From positions 1-64,000 of the forward strand of contig CABFPE010000039.1 in NCBI GenBank assembly GCA_900660155.1: DNA of 64,000 nt, written 5' to 3'. Positions within the stretch are counted from its first letter, which is position 1. Each line of letters opens with the position of its first letter. Source of the DNA: Hofstenia miamia (Eukaryota; Xenacoelomorpha; Acoela; Hofsteniidae). The notes beneath the pieces are model-generated. The model saw only the letters and a program-made list of their open reading frames with translations, was not told where the DNA came from and searched no databases. The translations under genes and the position numbers were made by a program. Below, one piece after another: positions 35,901-50,900 of this stretch.

Positions 35901-38900
35901 AAGAAAATGCTAAACAATACCGGCCATTTTGGGTCTGCTTGACCAGTTTTCAACTCCGGTGGACATTAGTCAATAATTGTTAGGTTAATGACGATTTCGT
36001 TTCGAATGTTCATCAATTTTTACCATATTTCGACACTAAATTTGGAACATAGTTTCACATGTAAGTAATAGGCAATCAATTCTAGAGGCATTTTCGATTC
36101 AAAGCCTAATTGCTTTAAATATTGACATTATTGACTTATGACATCTTTATCCATCACTCACTGTGTGTATATACCATATATTGTTTACATTTTTAATAAA
36201 TGTTGATTTAATGTGCAGTGTGTTTTAACGAACAATGTCTGTTCTTTCTTTCAATTCGCATGCAAAGGTTATTGTTTCATCTTTGTTTGTCATTCGTTGA
36301 ATTTAATTAGAAAATTGACAGCAATAATTTCTCATTCATTTTCAAATTTATTAGGGAAAGCATTCTAAAACTACTTGAGAATTTCTTCTAATTGCCTAAT
36401 CGATTGCAGATGCTAACAGAATTACTATATACATTTTTAATTAGAAGTGCTATAAATTTCAGAAAACGGATCTTATTAGATGTTAATGTTCGATGTTACA
36501 TTGCTTTAGCAATACAGATTTACAGGGTCAGCATAGTTATACCAACAAGTTTCTCAATAAAAAAGCAGTGAAATTGGCATAACCTACGTAAAAATAATAT
36601 GCACTATGCCATATTGCCCCCCCACTTTATGTTTAAAGCTTTTCAAGATTCACGCAATTCTTCTTGAGGAATGAGTTCCTATTCTTATCCTAAAATAGAG
36701 TTCAATCTATTCAACATTTTCATTCTTTAAGATGGTCCACACGGAGAAATTTTTGGGTTAAAAATCAGAAGTCCTAAAAAGTTATTCCTCTTTGCAACTT
36801 AATGTTTGAATGCTACCCAAATCCATTTTTGTATAATGTGACTCCAAATTCTATAATTTTAGTGGTCGAGGCATTGTTGAATTTTTTCTTTGATGATCAG
36901 ATATATGTAGTAATACGATGGTTTTTCTAACTACAGTCATTGTAAGTTTAGATTTAGTCACTTTTATCTACTGTAATGTAAAATGCACACATTCGTTATT
37001 AAATTTAATAACAAACCTAAATTGGGTGCTTAGAGCCTCGTTACTATAGGTATGGTGTTCTTAGTAGATAGTCTTTTATCTATGTTGGTCTCAGAAAATC
37101 CCGCAGACCACAAATATGCTGTTAAAACTATTATGGGCCACTCAAACGAATTCATTGGTATTTGTGAGTTCAAAATATATTTTGGGAAATACCCTATTAC
37201 AGAGCCGCCTAGAACGTTATCTTTTATTGAGGAGTACCTCCCGATTGCATGCCTGGTATCTCCTACATTTCCTGATTACTGTTGCTTTATACAGATGGTT
37301 TAATCTGCTGCTAAGAAAACTTCCAAAGCAGGCTTAAAGACAGAACTTATGGGTACACTTAACAACTTAGGCTGAATTCTCGTTAGGATCTCCAAAATAT
37401 TAGAAGTTTTAATTTACTTTTGATAACTGTTGATTTTGATAATTAAATTAAATTTGAAAATCTTGTTTTTTTTCAGCAAAACAATTATTGGAAGCAATGG
37501 CGCGATATCTTAAGCGAGACATTTGAGTCGAAATGCTTTTTTCTAGTTTCTATATATGTTTACATTAATTGAAAATGGGCAACATCTAATTTTTGATTTT
37601 TTTTAAAAAGAGCCAATTAGAATGAGAGGTGGCTTCATATTCAAAAGCACGTATCACCTAGAGAAGTCTGGTGTGCGCGCTCGCTAAAATCATTTGGACT
37701 GCTTTGTAATAAGATAGTGTAACGAGAGTTATGTTAAAAGATTCCAATCATATATATTCAGGGTTGAATTCAACCAAGTTTTAATCCACTTTTGTAAAGT
37801 GGTTCTAAATAGCGGCACGTCACTTTTGAAGCTAAAACGCCTAGCTGTGGGGAAATGAAAACACTTCTTTATTAATATTATTCTGTCATACGATCAAAAC
37901 GGAATTATTAAAATGTAATGCGAGGAAACCGCCTACAAGCTAATCAACTTGACATTTTCTCGTATTTATCTTTACATTAAGTAAAAATGTGTTTGTATTT
38001 GATGTGGAATTCAACTTAAATAAGGCTTTTTGCATTATTATCTCAGCAGTGTAGTCTGAAATGTGTTTATTCTCTGGCATCGCATTAGAACTTCGTTTTA
38101 AAATAGTTTTTGATAATGAGTAATTTTTTAAGGTTTATTGCTGGAAAACGTGAATTTCCGAAAAGACAAGAAAAATCAGTCTGCAAAACCTCTGTCAAAT
38201 ATGAACATAGTTAGGGTCTGAATACAACGGGGAGGCATTCCCGGCCAGTTTGAAAATTTAATGGAATCTAAATTAGACCAATGCTTGTCTCTATTTTTTA
38301 TAAAGATCCATTACTTTTTGAGAAATCCTACTGACAAAAGGGGCGAATTCAATGCAAAAAAATATCAATTTAATGTGAAAATTTGCCATTTTAGCCACTG
38401 TTTTCACATTAATTGTTAATGTACAAATTTAAAGTATATTGAGTGCTTAATCGATTTTTGTTAAAAAAATATTTCTTGTGAAATTGTCTGTTTATCTTAA
38501 AGTGGATATAATAAATTTTCACAGTACTGTATATATATATATATATATATAAATATATATATATATATTGTTTTAATAAATAGTAATGTTTGATTTAAAT
38601 GTTTTTGAAATTGTTAGAACTTTTTTCAATATGTGCTAAGTTTAGAAATTGCATTTTACTAACGGTTGCTTGTATTTTAGGGATCCCTTTATCATTTTCT
38701 CCGGTGGACTTCCATTTAGTGATTCTAATCGGCATCGGCCGAGTATAACCGTTATGCGCGGGAAAAGTGTAACTGTTCTAGAGATGGAACATCACATCGT
38801 TGACTTTATTTGTCTCACTCAGAGTCCCTTCCCCAATGGTAAAGTGTTACTTCATGCTACACTTCTCTGCTTTGTTTACTTACTATCTACTAATTTTTCT

Positions 38901-41900
38901 AATGTCTTACTCACAAAGCGTTAGAGGCGCTTAACCAATTCTTATATTCAATATTTTTTTGCAAAATGCTCATTTTTCACACTGCGTGTTATTCTTTTAA
39001 AACGCTTTCTGCGGAAATGAATTTTTTAAATCGACTTCAATTTTGCCACAAGTTTTGGAACGAATTTCGCTAAATAGAGAATTCCCGGCGAAAAGTGTGC
39101 TGCTATGGTGTTTTTTAATTTTAGCATAAAGTTCTTTCGTTGGCGTATATCACAGGCGCAAAAGTAGTGTTTGAGCGTCCCAGACTCATGACTGTTATAA
39201 GAAAGTAAAAAATTTCATTAGTGCAAAATCCACTTGTTGTAGCAGAGTGCATTTGTAGAGGATATACCAATTGTTAATCCCATACATTGTCTATTTTAAA
39301 CAATGAGAAAAATTATTTTTTAATTCACAATAGGTGCTTTGATTGTTCAAAGCTTTAGAGAGGGGGCCTTCAACCCCCTAAAGTTAAATATTTCAGTGGG
39401 GCCTAAACTAAGATGGGACTAGATGGAACCTTAAGTGAATTATCTAGAACCGCAAAGTAGAATTATAGCATTGGACTACATGGTACCAATGGATCAGAAT
39501 ATTTTATAGGAGTAGAAGAGACCGGAACCAATAAAATTCTAGTCCCACAGATCCCTATTTGATATACTTTTAAGACTAAAAACAAATGATTTTCCTTTAA
39601 ACATTTTTTTAAATTTCAGCATTTAACAAATTTGTACATTTAAATTATATACATTAATTAATACTTACATGTACAATATGAAAAAATTATTAAGTTTTGT
39701 TGCTGTAAACATTAATTGTTTTAAAGTAATTCGTGATGTATTATCTTGCTATTTAAAATTATTAAAATTTGGTTAAATATCAACGTCTACAGAACTGCAA
39801 AAGTAAACGCTTAAAGTTTATTTTCGAGTCAAACTAAAGTTTCAAAAATATTTTTTTTCATGTATTTCACTAGTTAGAGTAGAGGATCAGGGATTTCTTA
39901 AATTTTTATTTTATATTTAAATATGTGAATTTTTGTATTCACCAATTGTTATCAGGGTTTTACATAAAAAGTTTTCCTAATCCCATTTCAACTATAATTT
40001 CTGTTAAAATGTTAGTTTTTAAATTTTAAACTTAGGATACCTTTTCAAAGTTATGTGGTTTAGAAGGCAAATGATGGAAATCCTGTGGCTAAAAATATCG
40101 ATGCTGCCATTATTATGTAGACCTGACTTCAATAGCTACTCATTAGATTTCTAGTTCTCTTCCGACTCAATCTACCGATCATTACGTCACTGGCGTTAAT
40201 TTAGATTTTGAGGAATTCTTATTTTGTTCACCTCGTCAAACACATAAATTATAGATAAACTAAAAGAAGTATGTCAAAGGGAATATATTATTAGGCTTTC
40301 TATATTGTGAAATGATTCAACCAACAATTTCAAAATTGATTGCGCTCTTTTACTACATGCTCTTTAACTAACTCAATAGCTTTAGTTCAGAATTTAACAT
40401 TCGTCCTGTTGAAAACATTAAATTTAGACGTCCTTTTGCAATCCACTTAGCAAAAATGGTTAAATTCGTATTTATTTTAATGGAGATTGCTCAAGTGTCT
40501 GTGTAGGCTTTTAAATAGCTAATATTTTTTTTTCCTAAGCAGAATTAATTTTTACATAAAAAATTCTAATTCTTATCAAGATAAGAAGTGAAGTTTACAA
40601 TTAAGTTGCAGATTTTCAAAACTTGGACTTTTAAAGTAGTATTAATTACTTTAAATTCGTTTCTTTCCTAACATGGAAATTGTCAATTGAATGAATTTCA
40701 TTTCCCTCCATAGGGTTGAAGTACACCTCCTACATAAACCGTTTTTTCATTGTACTATAAATCTCCCTCCCTCTTTACTTTATTGTATACAGAAACTATT
40801 GATCTACTCCTCTAGCTATCATGGGTATTTATTTTCAAAGAACTGATTTTTTGTTTTGTTAGTTATTCCAAATTTACCTATTGTTTAGTGAGTGTCTGTT
40901 ATGTTTATGCACATTATCCAAGTATGGGGATTATCACTGGTACGACTTGGTTATGATTTATAAAAATATTTGCGGTTTTTGTTGTGCACCTGTTAAAATT
41001 AAAACTTTTCACTCTGAAGATGTTGAACAATAAATTTTTAATTTACTAAGTGCTACACTATTGTAATACTCAACTCTTAATTATAATGTAGTTTATAACT
41101 TCGTTATAAATCTCAACGTCATATTTGTCTCACACCTGCTGTCGTTGATATGATTTCGCACTTATCAGCGGATTGGCATTCAGTTCATTAAAATCAAGGA
41201 CCGTATTTTCCAATTCGTTTTTTAATCCCATCTCACAGAATTCCGTGTTTGAAAGCAGGTGGTGCAATTAATGCTTTAAATAATTTTATGACTTCTTATT
41301 TCACAATTCCACTTTTATTATCCAGATTTCATACTATCACCGGGTTACCATAGCCCCTTGTGGAATTTAAACCTTATTTATAACCGTGTGTCTCAATAAA
41401 AATAATTGTGTGTTTCATTTAGATTTACGAGCTTTTTGGCGTCTGCTTGTCAATTCCTCGGTTTTTGCACAATTATTTATTTCTTTATGCATATGTGTAC
41501 ATTAACAAGGACCAGCTGTAATATGGCAGATTTCAAATCACAATGCAGTGGAATTTGTTTTGTTAAGGTTTTGGGGCAGCTACCCCTAAGATTATCGTCG
41601 CAAACATTAGTGCATGCATATAGCATGAGAAGTTTGAGCCTTATAGAAATTTTTTCCATTCAGAAATCCCCAATTTTTAAGTTATGTGGATTTTGACTAC
41701 ACAGTGATAATTGTATCCATGTTGAGCATATTTATGCGAAGTTTGAGGCTTTTAGCCCCAACAGCAAATTATCTGTTGGTAACTTTAGGAATTTCCACTG
41801 TGAAGTGCTACATGACCCACTATTCCCATGGGATTTACTTGTATCAATGCCCAGGAAATTAAAATTTCGACGCACTTGTTACCAATGGTACCATAATGGT

Positions 41901-44900
41901 ACTGGGACCCTAAAAGAAGAACGCGGGACCTCGGATTCCAAAAAATTCTTCATAATTTTTTCAAAATTCCGTTTTCAAATGAAAGGTATCCCATGGGATC
42001 ACAGGTAAACATGGGATAAGAATATTTACTGGGATATGTCTTTTTATGGATGTGGGACCAATAATTTACACGAAATTTGGCCTTGAACCAATAATTTATG
42101 GTTCATTCAGACCCTTTGTGCAGAACGGTCATCTTCAAAATTTGGCTATACACAGCGGTCAAATGAAGACCCAGTTTTATCCACAGTGGTCATAATAACT
42201 ATATATATAGTTTACTTTGTGCTATGTGATTCAATAGTTCAGGTGACATTAGAGCTTGTTTTTGTTTACAGATGACATCTAAAATTCAATAAGAAACGAG
42301 ACAAAATACAAAAATACATGTTTGGAAAGAAAAAATTTAAAACGTTTTTTTTTATAAAACAAAGTATATCACATTTTGAATATCAGTCATTGTGTATAAT
42401 TCTCGGATTCATTAATGGAAGTGATTATTTAAAAATTTCACATCAATATATTCACTCCAATCACGGAATCAAACATTTTTTCGATGAAGCAAGTTCTTTG
42501 ATTGATTAATGTCCAATTATTAATTTTTGCTGATAAAATGTAGAAAAAGTTAATCCAATTCACTGGAAACAAATGAGTTTATTAATTGTGTATGAAACGA
42601 TTTCCCTACGTGCGAAGATAAATGAATATTTTACATCGGCTACCATCTTTCTTAATTGTAAAGAAATAAATTCATTTGATTGTATTGTCCATCACCACTC
42701 GTAGATATTTAACACAATTACTTGATTCATCTCAGCGCTGTCTAGACATATTCGGTGTTGTCCGATAAAAACTGAGATAAGGAAAATGTAACTGAGGCTA
42801 CATAATGAGGATCAGGCATTATTTACACTTTCTGTGATTGCTTAAATCCAAGTTGATGTTTTGATAGAATCCGGTGTTCATTAATAAATCTATGTATTTT
42901 TTAGTTTAAATTTCTTTGTCAAAGTATTGAAGAGAGGTAGCTCTTTGGATGTATTTATTAACTTCTTGTTCAAGAAGCCAGTATCAAGAGAGTAAATGAG
43001 CTGAGCCTGTATTTTTTAAATTTTGTAGAAATCGTCGGCGCCAAGTAACATGCTAAAATGTGCTATTACAGTCAAATAGATAAAATACCAGTAATCCATA
43101 TGCCGCATATTGAGTCCAATATTTAACTCGAGAAAGTTGGGTGGGTTTAAAATGTTGCGATTAAAAAACGGCTGACCCAGTGCGGAAAAACATTGCTCAT
43201 TACAACTTTGTATCATGAATATCAGAAAGTTGCTTTGCTTGTCAATGATATAGAAAAGAATTCAAATGTAAAGATGATGTTCGAGCAACAATGTGAAAAT
43301 ATATTTTAGTTATCCAATACAACCGATGATTTCATACTTTTTTATATCACAATATAAAATTAAGTAAAACTTAAATTCCGGATATACTATGATTTAACTT
43401 TTTATTAGAAGTGTTTTTCATTGAGATGTTTGCAATATTTTGTTTTTTTCTAATACATTTTAAATTTGACTAAATTTTAGACCAGGAGATTTATTTAACC
43501 TCTTCAGTGCCAGCACATTTTTGGAAATTGGATGATTTAGCTGGTGTTATACTTCCAAAAATAGTATATCTTTGAAATTGAGGAAATCAACAACAGATGT
43601 TTCAAAGGAGAGAAATAAACTTTGTTTTAAAAATCAAATCCTATTTTAACATTAAAATGCACAAATTTACACATTTTAATTGGTACAAAATTATGTACCT
43701 CAGCACTGAAGAAGCAAAACAGCATATAGCCAAATTTCCGAGTTTTTTTTAAGTATGCTTGCAAATCTTTGATTTTATAGACTAGTGTGTATTATCGTTG
43801 TTTTATATTCACTGCTGTTCACCAACTAGTTTACATATCCTCATAAAAAATGGGCAATGTAAGATTATATTTTCCTGTTCAAGGTTTTAGAATCAAGTTT
43901 GAGTTACTCGTTTCGAGTGCGAATTTTTATGTTTCGTGTTCGAGCATTTTAAAGAAATTCCGGGTTATATCAAGTTTTTTCAAATATTAAAATTCCGAGT
44001 CTTAAAGGTAAAATAAATTTATTTTCAAATGAATTTTCGATTGATTTCAAGTATTAATGATGTCTCTTTCGAGTTGTTCGATCGAGTTTTGTGAATTTAT
44101 TCGAGTTGAAGTTTTTAAAATTCCGAGTATTTGAAGACCCTGGCTTTCTACCACTTTGTAATCTTGAATTAAGTAGGATTTTGTTTGATTGGTCCTAATG
44201 CGGTGATGTGTGCATTGGGAAACAACATAGTTTGACGCCATCTTGTTTTTTTGACGTCATGTAAATATATTTGTTCCGTTGTGAGTGTACTTTTTGATTT
44301 TGTACCCAGAATTATGTATTTTAAATGATTTTTCAATGCCTTTCATTAAAATCAAAAATGTTTATAGTGTATGCTTATGCGCACTGTAAAAATCTAATTA
44401 AGAACATTTTGCTATCAAAGGCCATTTAGCTGTATGTACTAATATGTTTTGTTCCCAATTTCCATTTGTTAGTTTCCTTAATTAATAGTTCATTTCGCTT
44501 TTAATCGATATTCGCGTTGCAATGCAGTACTTTTAAAACATTGGGAGAGTGACAAACTAGTTCATCTTCTAAAAAATATTTTAAGTAGAATTTGTGTCTT
44601 TATGAATATAAGTGCATCCTCTTTTTTCATTCGAATACACTATTGTTATTCTAATTTAATTCAATTTGTTTACTTGCAAGCATTTTAATTCATGATACGA
44701 TATAGGTCATGTGTCATGAATTCTCTATTTTCAAATCCTTTGAATATTCCACCAATAATGCTCGGCGGTTTCCAAAAAAACAGTTTTTTCGGTTTTTTAG
44801 CGAACTACTATGGGTATTGGTTGAGCGTTATTCAAGAAAAAAGTACCTTTTAAGGTAAACTTTCAAAACAATTATTTAAGTTGTTAATCAAGTTTTTTTT

Positions 44901-47900
44901 CTGTATTCTTCTAAGCCCCATATATGTATGAGATCAGATGCGGATTTAGGGGGGCTTGCGTCTGGGCCCCCTTTGCGCCAAATCGACTCATTCTCGTACG
45001 ATCTGATCGATATATTGGTGAATAGTCTTTTTGTTTGACATAGAGTGCAAAAAGTAGTATTTCATGTTATTCTTATTACCCCCGTCTGTCTTTTTTGTTT
45101 ATTTGTCATATATGCATTTGTGAGCACGGCATTATGCTAAGAGGGTGAAAAAACTACCTAGGCCTATATGTCTCGGATAAGAATTGGGCCCTCGCCTTTT
45201 AGAATAGGATGGGTCATTCAAATGTATAATCATGCATCTATAAATTGTTTTGTTTTCATATAATATTGAAATAAACCAGTAAATAATTTCCCCGATTTTG
45301 TGTAGGTGTTGTGCACTAAGTATTTTAGACTTGTAAATATGATGATCATCACTAGCTCTTTTACTTTTCAGACATGCACCAGTTCGTGAATTTGCTTCAA
45401 TTCTAATTACAATCTCTTTTCAAGCTTATAGAAATCTTATTTATTACGATTGACATATGTTGATTAAATTGCATTTGACCGAACTGCTCACCACGCTAAT
45501 TAAGATTACATTAACGGCGAATTGTTATTATCATTTCGCCTTTGTTCCCTTTCCCCACTATCACATGACTGGAGTATAAATGCTCGCACAAATTATTTAT
45601 GCGTTTTGCATCTATTTTAGTATTTTTCAAATTATTCTTTTGAGAACTTTACACCTAACTGGTTTGTTAATAAACAATATTTATATTGCATTCTTTCTCT
45701 TTCATCAATATAAGTCGAACTGTTTGCTTTGTCTTTGAAATTTTTGGTTTTAAATTTATTCAACTATTATTTGCATTTTAATGTCATATTTCCAATTACA
45801 TTTCATCTATTTCCTGTTGTTTTTTATTTGTTTTAGTTTCATTTATTGCAATTAAAATCTGTAATTTAATTGCAAAATATTATCTTCTGCAATATACTTC
45901 TGTACTTGAATATCTCTAGTTGATTTTGGTCGTGTAAACAAACTTTTGCTATCAATTTTATACCATTCTTTTATTTCTCATCCTGCTTTATTTTTTCATG
46001 TTTTTAATTTAAACAGGCGACTATATAATATTTATTGATTACCTTATTTGATTGCAAAATCAGAAATTCAATTAGAAAACTTTTCGCTTTAGCAATTTTG
46101 TAATTGCATCACGCCTATAGGTGTATATTAGCATGTGATTTTTTGTGTTGATTTTCTTTCATTTTGCTCCATTTGTTGGTACCATCGTCTTCTTGGAAAG
46201 CAAAAGAATTCAAAGGATTTCAATTTCAACATGCTTGCTATGTTACATCTAATTCGATATTTTTTATTTTTTGCTGAAAATTTAAATATTGTCAGAAATT
46301 CGTGGAATCAAATCATTCGATAACATTTTTAATTAATATATCTGTTTATTAAAAATATTTTTATGTAGATTTTCAATGCATTGTGAAAGATTTACGTATT
46401 TGTTGTTGAAAGAACCTCTCTCATCATTTGTAGCTAATGTCATTAGTCGTCTAATTACCACAGTTGGCATACGAGTTGAGCCGGGTTGACCCGGACCGGA
46501 TATGGACTTAGTTTGCACCTGGCCTCAAGAAATGGATTTTTATGATAAATTTTACCGTTGTTTCAATTGTGCATGTTGTGGATCATTCTACATTCTTTTT
46601 GTATTCCCCAGTACCTCAGTTTCTTTAAGAAAATTACGAATCCAGTCCAAATCTAAGTATCATTCCAACTTATTCTAAGTATACATCTTTCATTGTAGTC
46701 AATATGACATGTTTATTTTTGAGTTTAGGAATATGTGATCTGATTTGGCACTAATGAAGTATTTAACAAAATCTCTAATTGATTTTTAGATTTTAATAAT
46801 AATTTATTGCACTTTTAACAAAATCAAGCGACACAAATTTTTGATTAAGTTTAGTTCAACTTGGCGCATGTTTTGTACTAAGCAAATGAAATATTTTTTA
46901 AAATATAGTTTTCTAGTTAAATAATATATAGACACTAATGATTGGCGCGTTTAGGGGGGGGCAGGGGCGACCGCCCCCTCTTTTGGGGCCAGCTGCAAAC
47001 ACTTAAGAAAAATGTTCTTTTCTTCAAAATTGAAAATTTTTCACTTTAATTCAAGATTCTATCAATCGATTTCCTGCTAAAAACAGACGATTGCATTTTG
47101 TGTAAGCATATTTTTGTTCAAAAAACTTTTTTACCATTTTTTTCTTTAAAAATGGATCTCAGCCCCACCGTTTTAAAAATCCTCTGACACTAATTCACAT
47201 TAAAAGCTATGAAAATATTATTATATTGCATTCAATTTCGTGCAAGACATATCTTATTTTAAAATATATAAATTCTATTTTCATCGCTTGGAAGTTTATT
47301 TTTCCGTAAGCAAATTTTCCTTTTTTCTTCTAAACTATAAAATGTTGTGTGATCCTTTACCGAGCATAATTAAACTTTTGCTGCGGCACAATCTCCTTGG
47401 CTGGCTATTGTTTAACAGCGGTGGACATCGCGTTTATTAAATGTCAATGACAAAGAAACATCTATTAAAGCTGCCAAAGACAGTTTGCGTCACAAATGTA
47501 TACTAGTTATACTTTCATCTTGCTTTTGATTTCAAACTATTTTATGATTTAGTCCAGTATTACGTTCTCAAAGCGTTTGATCCTCTGCCTTGTCATCGAT
47601 TATAATTAACATCTTTATTTCATCAATCATGATTTTGCCAGACTTTTATGGGATAGAAGACATTTCGTCACACAAAGTTAACCCAGCTGGCCAAAGTTTC
47701 TATCAGTTTTTCGTGTAATATGCAAAAGTTTATAAAATATATACAAAAGACATGCAGGTGTTTCTACTGAATATCGAAGACAGAAATCTAATTCAATTTG
47801 AAAAAAGTAGGCTCCTGCAAGTCCACAAACTTATCTTCAAATCCTAATGGTTGAAAGTCTATTTTTTGAATCCGAATCTTACTATATTGAGTCTAATAAG

Positions 47901-50900
47901 AACAAAAATTCAAAATTGACACACATCCTGATAAATATTTACTCACAAGTCACGTGCTTGATTTTAATTGGCGCAGGGCGAATGCTGCAACCTATTCACG
48001 ATCAAATCTGAGAATACATTGGACATGCAATCTTTCTTTTGTTATAAGAATTGCAAGGCTTAAAATGCTTAAAACTTAAGAATAGATCTGAGGCTTAGGA
48101 TATCAATTCAGAGATTTCTGACAATCTAATATACTGAAATGTCGCTAAATTTTCGGTTCTTGTGTTTTTATACTACCAATAATATTTTTTTTCTGTTTTC
48201 ACCCATTCCATCGTTTAAAGCTAATTCGAATGTTCAAAACAATGAATTGCTTGAATTGCATGGATAATGCGTAATTAGCCCAGGATATTGTTTAAACATC
48301 AAGATAAAACGAGTATATTTAAATTCAAATAATGATACCTCCGGTTCCCTATTATAAATGCTATTTGACCTGCAGAAATTTAAGAACCATGTAAGAATAA
48401 TTTAGGGTTGTATTGACTGAATCGCTAAGAATCATTAAGGCTTGCCTCGATTTATGTAATTCTTTTGAAAAAGATAGAGTGTATCTGAATGATCGTAAAC
48501 AAAGAAATGCATTTAAAAAAGGTATCGTTAAAATTTGAATCTACCGTTCGATCCGAATCCTAAGACTCGCAGGAGCCTAATTTTCTGGGTAATCAAACTG
48601 AAAAAGCGATAGATATTTACTTTAAATATCATATTTGTCGTGAGAAGTGCCACGTCACAAATAAATAACGTATGGCACATGGATTAGTTTCGTTAGAAAT
48701 GATTTAACCTAAAACAACCTAGGAATTGTTGAAATTTAATGAATTTTGAAAAAAAAATTTTAATATTTATAACACAAGATAGAGCAGTATCTCCTCATTC
48801 ATATTTTCGTTCTTAAATCCCGAGCTCTGATTTTGCGCAGGGCACGTCTCAATGCGTTTGGGAGGTCTATCTACACGAAAAGAAACTGAAAGTCCGTTGT
48901 TGATCCCATGAGCCTTAAAACTTGTATGCATGGAGAGAAGTGAAAATTTTTTTAAAATTTTCAATGAAAAAACTTTTCAAGTAATTAGGTACATTAATAC
49001 ACTTTAGTACAATTTTTCAACACTACATTCAAGCACGTTCATCAAAAGATGTATCCATGCCTCATGATATATCAAATTTCCTAATGGGGACTTGGAAAAA
49101 GTTATTTTGTAAATGTAGAAAACAGTTTGTCCATTCAAAAGGACACCAGGCTGTTTAAGTTTAATGGATGGGATACGCGGGTGGAAAATCGTGTTTCATG
49201 AAAAATCCAAATGTTACATTGTAAAGCGGGTTAATTACCCAACGATATGTTTAAAAGAACGATTGTTTTTTAAATGTTTTTTTCTACCCTAATACATCAA
49301 TCAAACAGTAACGCAGCAAATGTTAGCTTATTAACCAAAAAGCATTTGAGATTTTCTTGAGCACGATGGTTTTACACTTACAATGAGGTGAGCAACAAGC
49401 TAAATATTCTGACCGTTGTTTGTTGGAACAATGTTTTCAGTAAAAAATTAGTTTTAGTTTCCTAAACTGTGTAGTCTTCTTAATTATTTTCAAAGAAAAA
49501 AAATTCGAATAATTTTTTGTTGCATTCTAGAAACAACTAATAAATAAAAATATTTAATCACGATTTTATGCAGTTTAATTTTTAATAGCTACTAATTTAA
49601 ATTCATTTTTCACAGTTTATAATTGTTCAAAGCAGTTAGTTTGGGTGTTCTAAATATTAAGTCTGAAATTTTAGATATTCCGTTAGGTAAGATGTGGGGA
49701 AATGTAAGGTTTCTTCAAATCCTTTGTCCGACTTTTCCTGGACATGACGACGCTATCAAATATTATCTTGTTGATTGGAGTAACACTAAATTTCAGTAAT
49801 ATTGATTATCTTGAAAAGCGCTTTTGTAATTTAAGTACTCTGATATGCTAATCAAGTGTTTTAAAAATTTTTCACCAATTTTTTTAATGAAGACCATCAT
49901 TCAGATTCGTCCTAGTTATTTGTTTAGTTAACCAAAAACACCTTTCAATATAAAAAGTTAAATCTAGTATTTACTCAATCACAATGGCAGTAACAGTAGA
50001 TTAAATTTTATAGGATGCGCGATAAAATGTTCAATCACTATTAAAATAAGATTTAATATCTGTAGCTGTAATGTGACATCCACTTAAACAGAATTTATAA
50101 CTAATTTCAATTATCAAATCGATTGTACCAATTTGATGCACATTTCTTTCATTGTACAAGCTTTTTGAAGCTTACTGTACATAAACGGTTTGGGTATTTA
50201 AAACCAGGAAGTAGACTAGTCGGATCAATTTTTATGAACCTGTTTGCAACCTTGTTCATTGGTTGATATATTTTTGTAACATAGTTTCATTAAAGATTTC
50301 TATGATTCTATCAATTATACTACTCTCCTTCACACATTGTTAATTGAATTTTTCAAAAAATCAGATTGACTCTTCCTTTTAGGCTATGTATGTATTGAAA
50401 TTGTTCTATTTCGTTTGAATTTACGTTAATCTCGTTTAGAAATTCAGGAACCTCATTCTGTTATGGTGCTGTTGCAAAATGATTTGGTGGTCATTGACTT
50501 ACTCAGTGAAGGATATCCTTGTTTTGAAAACCCATATCCACTAGATTTGCATGAGTCTCCCGTCACATGTATTAAATACTTGACGAGCTGCTCACTTGAT
50601 CTAATCCCTGCGCTTTACACAGCTGGAGCAAAAAGCAGACGACACAATTATAGCAAAAATGTAAGATTTGTGTGTTGTTTTTGTAGTCTGTGTAGTTTAT
50701 TTTACACCTATTTATACCATGTGTGGAAAAGTTTTATAAAATTTTCGACCCAAATCAAATTGCATTTTATGCTTTTTAATTTAATGAGCACATGATAAAT
50801 AGTAGATTTTCTTATGACAGGAAAATCAGTCTAAAATCAGAATCAGTAAGTCATCACTTGGGAAGGGACTGTTCAATAGTAACTAGGTGTAACGCCATCT

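Noticed and set aside
37052-37337. Two overlapping plus-strand frames, one with LHAWYLLHFLITVALYRW
   Set aside because: Mutually exclusive frames, no recognisable family, no supporting splice sites. The hydrophobic run alone is not evidence for a membrane protein.
42121-42193. Threefold CAG(C/T)GGTCA repeat as a possible regulatory array
   Set aside because: Units are too diverged and too few to separate from chance.
44935-45210. Complete hAT-type MITE starting CAGATGCGGATTTAGG
   Set aside because: Only the left terminus is convincing. A matching right end and target duplication could not be found, so it is mentioned only in the intron description.
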